NCBI GenBank assembly: GCA_012064415.1 | Contig: SSNU01000148.1 | Location: forward strand, 94,377 to 158,376 | Direction of reading: 5' to 3' | Source: Gyrodactylus bullatarudis | Taxonomy: Eukaryota > Platyhelminthes > Monogenea > Gyrodactylidea > Gyrodactylidae | DNA length: 64,000 nucleotides | In this document: one piece after another, positions 57,301-64,000 of the stretch | Layout of the letters: every line of letters begins with the position of its first letter | Position numbering within the stretch: the stretch's first letter is position 1 | The notes under the pieces: model-generated | Database searches by the model: none | What the model was told of the DNA's origin: nothing | Seen by the model: only the letters and a program-made list of their open reading frames with translations | Program-made: the position numbers and the translations under genes

Positions 57301-59315
57301 ATTGTAGTCAAATCTGTAAAAAGTGTAGTCAAAAACATAATAAAGAAAAAAAAGTGTAGTCAAAAGTGTAAAAAATGAAATAACTATAGTCAAAAATGTA
57401 ACTCAATTTTTAATAAAACAATGAGAAATCTTACTTTCACTATTACTCTTAGACCTCTAAATAACACGTAAAAATCTTGGAATCTTTGCTTATTTCATAT
57501 GAATAGTTGTCAAGTTATCGTTCAAGAAAAAGGCCTGGTTAATTGTAAGAATCTATCTCTTGACTATCTCTCATGAAAAACAAATGGGTTAGCTTTGAGT
57601 ATCTAGAATCATTCCCTCTATACAGCAGTACATTTCCTGATTAATTCTTCCTAATCGGTGTATTCTGTTTCTCTGTGAAATTCTGAATCGGAAGGGAGAA
57701 AGAAAATTTGATCTACTTCACAAAATTTTTTAGCGTTGTGAAAGCGGATCAGGAAGACATGATTTTATTTCAAAATCAATAACTGAGAATACTGCCTCTG
57801 TTAGACTCTAGGCAGAAAATTTTTACTCCCAATAAAAGTCTTGGATAAAGTAATCCGAGTTTTAACTCAAAAGTCAACTCACCGAAATTTTACAGTGAGT
57901 TGCCAGAATGAGGCCTCGAGATGACTCTAACCAAAAATTAAGGTTTTAGAATTTTCCTAAGATTTTTCAGTAGTTGATTTATATGATACACTCTCACTGA
58001 TATAAGAAAAGAAATATCTAGTTTTATTATAAAGTTTGTTAAAATTTTGGTCAGTATGAGCATTCTCAGCCATGGTCATCCAAAAGTTCCTACCGTGATT
58101 GACTTCACACGCCTTCTTCAGTGGTACAACAAGCTTATCAAAAACAAAATATTATTTATAAACTTTCATGATCTCATCCCTATCAGTTTTGTCCAATCAA
58201 ATTAGAGAATAGAATAATACAAGTGTTTGACCTATGATAATAAAGTATTGATAATTATCAGAAAGAATAGAGTTATAGACCTAATTTTTCTCAAATCAGT
58301 AAAAGTGTACATTTTGAATCGACAACCAAGAAATCTTTAGAAAATTCTGATACCTTAATGATAAAGTGAGATTTTTGTAGAAATCATGTATTCTCAGCCT
58401 CAAGATTTTTTCTTGAAAACTAACTTAGCAAGATAAAGGGCTTAAATTATGAAATAAGAAGCAATGAATTCTGTATAGCTAAAATGCTCGGTTTACCCTT
58501 CACCTTAAGAAACTTTTGATTCAAGAAACATAAAGATACTTAGGTTTCTTACTGTAATCTATAGATCCCTAGCTAGGGATAGTCCCTTCTGAAAGCGAGT
58601 ATAAGTCAGATAGTTTTTCTTACTAAATGATCTACGCAGATCACAATTATGATATTCGTTTTGCTAAATATTGTCTTTGGATTTCAATAAGTCACGATTA
58701 TCATTTTCAAAAACTTGAAAACTTTATAATAGGTCAATTAAATAGGATAGCTCGGCTGCAGAAATTCGTCATTATTGTGAAAAATCGATAAAATTGAATT
58801 TATTGATTATCACGAAGGGGAATGATCCAAAATTTTAAAGTTGAACTTTTTCTTGATTCCTTTCTACCACCACAGTCCAATTCGAATTCTTTGTCTGATG
58901 CTGATCTCGAATATCTGCATTTAACTGCTTCAAATCGGAAATTCTCTGTGGATAGATCTCGAATCTGTGTGTATTCATATAAGATTGATCATACTTTTAT
59001 TTCATACAAAAACATAGCAGGACTTTTGGTGGAAAAAAAATATTGACGAAAATTCCAAAATGTTTTGCTCTATTAGATTCAATGCCAAATATTAACATAA
59101 ATCATGTCACAATCAAGCATTGGGTTCAGACATTATGTTCTATGCACCATTGGAATCACTATTAAAATCTACCTCTTTCATTCATGTCTTTACTTTGGGA
59201 TAGAATAAAAGTCAACGTTTTCCCTCAAGACTTACCGTAATGAATTTAGATTATTTTGTTTACATATAAATTTACTCACTCTTGTTTTCTTATTTGTGCC
59301 AGTAATTGAGGAAAT
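51350..59315 (-). CDS. Dpy-30 motif protein (5' end not resolved)
   Basis: Five exons fit in phase: 59315-59280, 55813-55693, 54660-54544, 51641-51549, 51486-51350, giving 167 visible residues. The last exon carries a clear Dpy-30 motif, DVLSYALAELVVIRPEKPIN followed by FLGKWL, the short helical hairpin that dimerises and docks amphipathic helices (DPY30 in MLL/SET1 complexes; also AK7, DYDC and ciliary radial-spoke proteins). The rest is acidic and Ser/Asn-rich, probably disordered, and I cannot assign it to a named Dpy-30 protein. No initiator Met is present in the most upstream exon, so more exons should lie right of 59,315; the 36-nt exon is the least certain. The intron between 51,642 and 54,543 hosts a Ginger-like transposon; other introns hold the hammerhead element and a MULE remnant. 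Intron 51487-51548 is 62 nt. Confidence 0.65.
51883..52105. mobile_element. piggyBac-type MITE, GGTGCC family (complete copy)
   Basis: 223 bp from TTAACCCTTTCGGGGCCGAT to CGGCACCGAAAGGGTTAA; ~17-bp inverted ends with TTAA at both borders. Sits in the Dpy-30 gene intron next to the Ginger-like element. Confidence 0.75.
52600..54068 (-). pseudogene. Ginger-type integrase/transposase, broken
   Basis: Same architecture as the cellular KRBA2/SCAND3-like integrase family. The N-terminal region starts MNPKERFYQIL and ends NVIKYYAKREDIYDI. An HHCC zinc finger follows (HLRMGH...CDHC) but is crossed by a TGA, a TAG and a frameshift at about 53,690-53,805. The DDE core is open: AQMDLIDYQ, LQSDNGREF and SQGSVERAN. 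After a 31-nt micro-intron (53046-53076) the C-terminal part resumes at ESQELNGTQNDL and ends with the Cys-rich GQGFFKCNCTSGC tail. The copy is inactive as read. Transcribed in the same direction as the host Dpy-30 gene. Confidence 0.82.
53046..53076 (-). other. 31-nt micro-intron inside the transposon gene
   Basis: Minus strand gtaattt...ttttttag. Splicing at phase 1 joins MLE to ESQEL and restores colinearity with relatives; unspliced, the frame ends at LILM-stop within the intron. Confidence 0.75.
54849..54906 (-). ncRNA. Hammerhead ribozyme, short stem III
   Basis: The minus strand reads CUGACGAG-UCC-AAAAGA-GGA-CGAAAC, i.e. all invariant core bases (CUGANGA and GAAA) with a 4-bp stem II closed by G-C. 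Stem III is 2 bp (A-U, C-G) with a GCGC tetraloop, then GUA as the predicted cleavage triplet (cut between 54862 and 54861). Stem I begins AUA/UAU and may resume after an internal loop (UUUU/GAAA). Short-stem-III type I hammerheads of this sort are known from Penelope-like elements and retrozymes of animals. Confidence 0.8.
54957..55010 (+). ncRNA. Hammerhead ribozyme core, second copy (weaker stem I)
   Basis: Core CUGACGAG...CGAAAC at 54969-54994 is identical to the minus-strand copy; stem III is AC/GU around loop ACGC with cleavage triplet GUA ending at 55001. The first stem I pair is A-A, and I find only weak pairing beyond, so it may be less active or inactive. Confidence 0.6.
55814..59279 (-). 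other. Dpy-30 gene intron (3.5 kb)
   Basis: No exon seen. Contains the MULE remnant at 56670-57402, a family C foldback fragment near 58,795-58,945 and the repeat at 58,975-59,165 shared with ORC3 intron 5. Confidence 0.45.
56670..57402 (-). mobile_element. Mutator-like element remnant with repeated-motif ends
   Basis: Both flanks are arrays of a short unit, TTTTTGACTACACTTTTT and variants: about three copies on the left (56671-56755) and six in reverse orientation on the right (57238-57401). Between them the minus-strand frame (57250-56951) gives a MULE-type C-terminus: a SWIM-like ICSCNKAKF...PRKHFFAV in which the third zinc ligand (usually Cys of CxH) is Arg, followed by a basic RKRGQPMLKR tail. 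The catalytic domain is absent, so the element is internally deleted. Confidence 0.6.
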
Positions 59316-59626
59316 CTGAAAAATAAAAACACTAATTTTAAACAAAAATAAACGGTATTTGCAAATATGAATAATATAACTTCTCAAGTCGGTGTAAGGT
59401 CTGAAGAGAGCCGACGAAAATAAAAGCTTTTATTCACCTAAATAACCTCTTTCGTCGTTCTAACTACCAGCATGACCATTAGTCAGCGCCCTCAGAATAT
59501 TTTCGAGGAAATAAGGCAATTAATGTCTCAAAATATGAATAAATCGCATTTGCTGATATGGTCATAATTTAGGACTCTGGAAAGAATGTTGGTAACCCCT
59601 AAATACAGTCATATGTGTTAACTTAC
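59316..59626. other. Gap between Dpy-30 exon and Penelope-like element
   Basis: 311 bp. A CTGAAGAG..CGACGAAAA stretch at 59,400-59,420 recalls a hammerhead but its stem II does not form; related GTCTGAAGAGAC/AGAGTGTAAAGAGACC stretches at 40,580 and 33,475. Possible terminal sequence of the Penelope-like element. Confidence 0.3.
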
Positions 59627-61116
59627 TAAATAACAATAAAGAATAGTGTTTACAACTTTACTGATATTCAGTTAACAACTACTGATTTGGAGATTTTGTC
59701 ACTGGGTACAAACATGTGCGTACCGAATGATGTTGATGTAAATGAATTAGAAACAAACGTAGGATTTGAAAGGCTCTTAGATAAAACAAAATCATTGACG
59801 CCGTCAACACCAGAAGAGTTTCAAAGCCTTCAATTGAACTTAGCTTCTTTATGAAGAAGATCGAATTCCCATATTTCCAAAGAAGACATTGGACTGCGAT
59901 CAACAGATTAAAACGAGAATAGCATATTATTAAGGTTGGACAAAGGGAATGGTTGAGCCTTGATAAAAAGAAATACGTATATTAAAGGCATGAAAAAGCT
60001 CTTATCGGACACAACCAAATTTAAGAAAACCAGAATAAACCAATTCTGGACATGTGCCATTCTCCGACAATTAACATTGCAAAATGGTTGGTGGAGGTGC
60101 TGAACCCAATTCGAAACAAAGTATGTAAGGCCTCTATGAAAGATTCTTTTGAATTTGTGGAACAGATAAAAGCAATTAACACAAAAGAAAAGCTAATGTT
60201 ATCTTTGGATGTATCATCTTTATTTACAAACGTCCCTTTATTGGAAACAGCAGAGTTCATTTGCAAAAAGTCCAAAGAGATAGAGAATTTTCCAATCCCA
60301 CCCATGTTATTGAAGCGATTGTTATTACTTTGTTGTAAAGATGTCACCTTCTCTTTTGACAACCAGATTTATGTACAAACGGATGGTGTGGCGATGGGCT
60401 ATCCCTTGGGTCCAATAATGGCAGAAATATTCATGGGGAAATTGGAATCTGGTCCTCTATTACAGCATATTGGACAAGCCAAACTCTACAGAAGATATGT
60501 AGATGATATATTTATGATCGTAGATAAGAGGATCGATCCAACAGAGATACTGAAAAACTTCAATGATTCTCACCGTTGCTTAAGCTAAACAATGGAAACA
60601 GAGATAAATGAGCAAATGCCTTTCCTGGATGTCTTGCTGTGTAGACAAGATGATGGATCCTTAATGAGAAGAGTGTACAGAAAATCTACTTTCACAGGTA
60701 AACTCCTCAATTTTAATTCATTCTCACCAATATCCACGAAAATAGGTTTGGTTAAATCCCTCTTCAATAGATTGGAAAAAATAGTATCCGAAGAATGTCT
60801 ACTTGAAGAAAAAGAATCCTTAAGACAAATATTAATTGAAAATGACTACCCAGGATACTTCGTGGACAATTTGTTGAAAGAGAAAGAAGAGCAGAGAGAA
60901 GCTGTAGAAGAAATGGAGAACAAAGTCACCATTTTCTTGCCTTACAAAGGTGACCTGCTAGTGAATTTAACGAAATCAAAGATCAAACAGTGGTGCAAGT
61001 CTACTTTCCCCAAAACAGAACTAAATTTCGTCTTTAAAACGAAGAAATTATTCACGAATACCACCAAGGATAAGCCTAACCCTTTTTTTGTTAGAAAGTA
61101 TGGTTTTATTAGTTAG
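59627..61116 (+). pseudogene. Penelope-like element, reverse transcriptase part (broken)
   Basis: The N-terminal PLE region (TDLEILSLGTNMCVPN) is followed after stops by LLRLDKGNG, then the RT in two open pieces. The first (60052-60588) has HSPTINIAKWL, the palm motif SLDVSSLFTNVP, MGYPLGPIMAEIFM and the catalytic YRRYVDDIF. The second (60592-61116), one frameshift on, has QMPFLDVLLCR and YRKSTFTGKLLNF. The RT piece ends at VRKYG, where the reversed LINE fragment begins; the endonuclease resumes at about 62,214. At least three disabling lesions. Same strand orientation throughout. Confidence 0.88.
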
Positions 61117-62213
61117 GAAAGTAAAAATAAATAAATATATAAATACAATATACCATCTCTTGATATAATATGGCGGTTCAAAAATTAAATAAAATAATTT
61201 GATTGATCTATGTTCGTGAAATATGTAAAATGAGAATTGTAGAAATAAATAAGCCTTTCAAGAAATTTCATTAACATTCTGGGATTAATGAAGATTAGCA
61301 TAGAGGAGACTCTTAGAATAATCAAGTTTGGACCTAATGTGAGACATTATAGTTTTAATGTTAGACAGGTCATGACAGTCAGAGATTTTATATTTTTTAT
61401 CAATCATATTATATGAAGATAGTAAATAGTGATTTGAAAAAGAGGGGTTTCTGAGGTTATATGAATTTTCAAACAATGATGGCATATCTTCTAACCCAGA
61501 GAGGGTTAAGCCCAGAGATTAATATGCAAGAATTATAGGATTCTAAATCTGGATATAAGAAATAGAGGAATCTAGATTGAATATGTTCAATCTCGAGAGA
61601 TTTTTCAAAAGTTAGTGAGAGAACAAGGGGAGAGATATAGTCAAAGTTATTTAAGACTAAAGCTTTGAAAGCCTTAAATTAACGGACCTAGAGAATTTTA
61701 GAATTGAGAAAATTGTGGTTTTTATTTTAGGGAGATTAGAGAGAGGGTCAATTTTAAGTCCATCAGAGATACTGAAACCCAGGTCCAAAGTTAAGGAGAC
61801 AATTTCTCCAGGAAGTAGATTTGAGATTCCAAGAGGGTTGCAGGGAGACCGCATGGGAATAATAATTTACATTTATCTCTATTAATATAGAGCCCCATGG
61901 CCTCAAGGGAATCTTTAAGAAGACAGAAGTTGTGATTTATTTTCAGTATATCAAGGGAATTTTTCACCTTGAAGACGAATTTGAAATTGTCAGCAAATTT
62001 AAGGAGAACACCCTCTATGTTCTCAGGGAGCTGAATATCAGCGAAGCAAATGTTGAAGAGAAGTGGGCCGATTATTGAACCCATGGGAACACCCGAGTTG
62101 ATTGATTCAAGTTTACTAGTGGTGGAGTTAAAGGGAACAAATTGTTTCCGATTAGAGAGGAAAAACATTGTTAGATTGATTATATGTGGGAAAATGTTAA
62201 GTTAACCCCTTAT
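61117..62213 (-). pseudogene. LINE fragment inserted in the Penelope-like element
   Basis: A minus-strand non-LTR RT: 62168-61791 contains INSGVPMGSIIGPLLFN and a FADN box (the usual FADD has lost its second Asp), then LTLDLGFSISDGLK, and after frameshifts the C-terminal YNLRNPSFSNHYL and SHIRSKLDYS. The 5' part and endonuclease are absent, as in 5'-truncated LINE copies. Same family as the fragment at 46,280. Confidence 0.8.
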
Positions 62214-62602
62214 CAGAATCATATGTCGTGTATAAGTTGAAATGCTTCTGTCGGGCTGAATACATTGGTCATACAACACGAAGGCTCAGGGATAGAGTGA
62301 AAGAGCATCTATACACAGGCACCACTGCTGTAAGACAACATGTCAAGGAATGTGAAGAAAAAGTTTGCCCTGAAAATTTCGAAATCCTATATAGACAAAC
62401 AGAAAACAACGTCAAATCCCTTAAAACTGTCGAAGCCCTATTCATATCGAGAGAACAACCAATCTTATGTGTACAAAAAAAGTTTTTACAGCCTTTAGTC
62501 CTACCCAAAGCAGTATTAAAGCCAAAACAAAATATCCAGATTAGCATACCAACGTTGCATATTCAGAAGAATAAGAGGGTTCTCTTAAAGAGTAATTCTT
62601 AA
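62214..62602 (+). pseudogene. Penelope-like element, GIY-YIG endonuclease part
   Basis: ESYVVYKLKCFCRAEYIGHT gives the (G)VY..YIG pair of PLE endonucleases, followed by RRLRDRVKEH and the catalytic-Glu region KTVEALFISREQP. Linked in orientation and order to the RT at 59,627-61,116; separated from it only by the LINE insertion. Its own frame is intact. Confidence 0.85.
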
Positions 62603-64000
62603 TTTCAGAGAGGTTAGAGAGCAAGAATTTCGAATGTGGGGAAGAAGAAGTGGCGTAAAAATTTAATATTAAATATGGTATTTTATAACGGTTTACAGAA
62701 AAAAGGGAATATCGGGTTGACTCAAGTTATCCTCTCTATATTTTATTAATACTACTTGTAGTGTATACGATTTTAAATAAATTTATTTTAAACTTTACTC
62801 AGTTAATTTCTTGTTAATAAAGATTTGAGAATTCAGGTGAAAAACTAATTAAGAACCAAATTACAATTGTATTGCAATGAAACTAAACTGTTGAGAAGGA
62901 AAATCGATTCTCATTGGTTGTTGAAATGGAGCAATATTATTGGCTAACCGGTTTAGTATAATACAAAACCGAGTCATCATCCGTGAAATTTACTGTATTT
63001 ATTACAAAATAAAGACCCTTATTTACGGTCTAGATTCTAGGCTTATCTTGTACATCTTTGTGGAAGAGAATTGAAATTTAATTGTCATCGAATAAAAATA
63101 AAAATGTTTCACTTCAGAGATGGAAGAAAAATATTTAGATTTTAAACAGTAATAAAAATGTTTGTATATTTGAAGAAATGGTATGCCTTTCATTTCCATC
63201 TGTAAATATAAATGTCATATGTATCCATACTACATACATTAGAGTGTATAAATTAGTACATAGCATAGGTTATGTGTGTAGACAGTCTGTTAGATCAATT
63301 TTGGATCTTAATTACCCTTGGGAAAAGTATCTCTTATTTAGCCTACCACCCTTTACTCATTCAAATGGAATTTTTATCGATTTATCTGCTACTATGTATA
63401 TTACTACTTTGAGTAGTTCAAAAGTTTCACAACTCATTCTTACGTTCAGAGATATATTATGTATGAATTATTTAGTAGCAGTAGTTGTAATTCGATTACA
63501 ATACACACTGTATCCATAATATGTAATAAATTGAATTATTGAGACAAATTAACTCTGAATAATTTGGTATATTTCTCATTTTCATTTATAGTCAATTAAA
63601 AAGGATCAAGTCACTCAGTGTTTATTTCTTCAAGGTTTCTCAGTAGAGACCAGCCAACTTTTCCAATAGAACTATCAATTTTAAGCATTAGTTTTTTTAA
63701 TGAAACACGTCCCCGTATGGATCTTTAATAAATTTCATAAAAACAAGGATACTCGGAGGTGGACTAAATGGTTGAGTGCCATGCCCAGCGAGAATGAGAA
63801 TTCGATTCTCCGAGAAAGTACACGGCTTATATGAGGTCATTGATCTTTGAAATCCAATCATCAATTTGTTTTATTTTTGTTAGAAAATGATTCTTTATTG
63901 AAAAAGGAATAATAATAGAAAAAATCGAAATGAAAGGTAATTTTTGTACAATATATAATAAAATTCTGATATCTGGTGGTTTGTAATATATTCAAAATTG
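62603..64000. other. Right flank, no gene seen
   Basis: 1.4 kb of AT-rich sequence. The open frame at 63,178-63,519 has no recognisable family and noise-like composition. The tRNA-like SINE head at 63,750 is the only named feature. Confidence 0.4.
63750..63825 (+). repeat. tRNA-like SINE head, second copy
   Basis: A-box-like TGGACTAAATGGTTGAGTG (63760-63778) matches the copy at 37,900 with one change; the T-arm-like GAGAATTCGATTCTC is a perfect 5-bp stem-loop but the B box has lost its first G's. Downstream tails of the two copies differ after about 20 bp. Confidence 0.55.

Noticed and set aside
59397..59425. Hammerhead-like CTGAAGAG...CGACGAAAA upstream of the Penelope-like element
   Set aside because: Only one stem II base pair can form and no cleavage triplet with a plausible stem III is present; related stretches at 33,475 and 40,580 lack the core.
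63178..63519. 113-codon frame at the right end
   Set aside because: No family resemblance, noise-like composition, no splice context.
1..64000. CRISPR arrays, operons, bacterial promoters or rRNA
   Set aside because: None seen; the direct repeats present are transposon-derived or microsatellite, and the genes are spliced.

Overview
The window is nuclear DNA of an animal: AT-rich, with interrupted genes, metazoan gene families (an ASPP p53-binding-protein homologue, UBAC2, ORC3, mitochondrial-type phosphatidylserine decarboxylase) and dense decayed transposable elements. I cannot fix the species. The most telling host trait is intron size. Besides long, repeat-filled introns there are two tight short classes: micro-introns of 24-31 nt (ORC3 intron 1, ASPP intron 1, all three UBAC2-like introns, and one inside a DNA transposon) and introns of 59-62 nt. 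Micro-introns of this size are unusual in animals; from memory dicyemids are a published case. The multi-kilobase introns here argue against a uniformly compact genome.

Layout. 1-6,719: ORC3 on the minus strand, with its last exon(s) running off the left edge. 7,167-8,105: single-exon Nudix hydrolase of the thiamin-pyrophosphokinase-related type, minus strand. 8,340-26,467: a ten-exon ASPP-family gene on the plus strand, divergent from the Nudix gene over 234 bp. 27,378-28,190: a compact UBAC2-like rhomboid-fold gene lacking the UBA domain. 28,191-33,674: gene-poor, with MITE-like repeats. 33,675-49,554: phosphatidylserine decarboxylase (PISD), six exons, plus strand, introns full of foldback repeats. 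51,350-59,315: a minus-strand gene whose last exon encodes a Dpy-30 motif; its introns hold a Ginger-like transposon, an inverted pair of hammerhead ribozymes and a Mutator-like remnant. 59,627-62,602: a broken Penelope-like element split by a reversed LINE fragment. 62,603-64,000: no gene seen; a tRNA-like SINE head near the end.

The host genes are housekeeping or signalling genes with no shared pathway evident: replication origin binding (ORC3), metabolite repair (Nudix), p53/PP1 regulation (ASPP), ER membrane (UBAC2-like), mitochondrial lipid synthesis (PISD), and a Dpy-30 docking protein. The accessory DNA carries most of the novelty: long palindromic foldback elements (families A-D) sharing one terminal motif, several TTAA-flanked piggyBac-type MITE families, a piggyBac remnant nested in a foldback element, and GIY-YIG/Penelope, LINE, Ginger and MULE remnants. 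Exon borders were assigned by hand from GT-AG sites, reading phase and recalled family sequence; none was checked against transcripts or a database.
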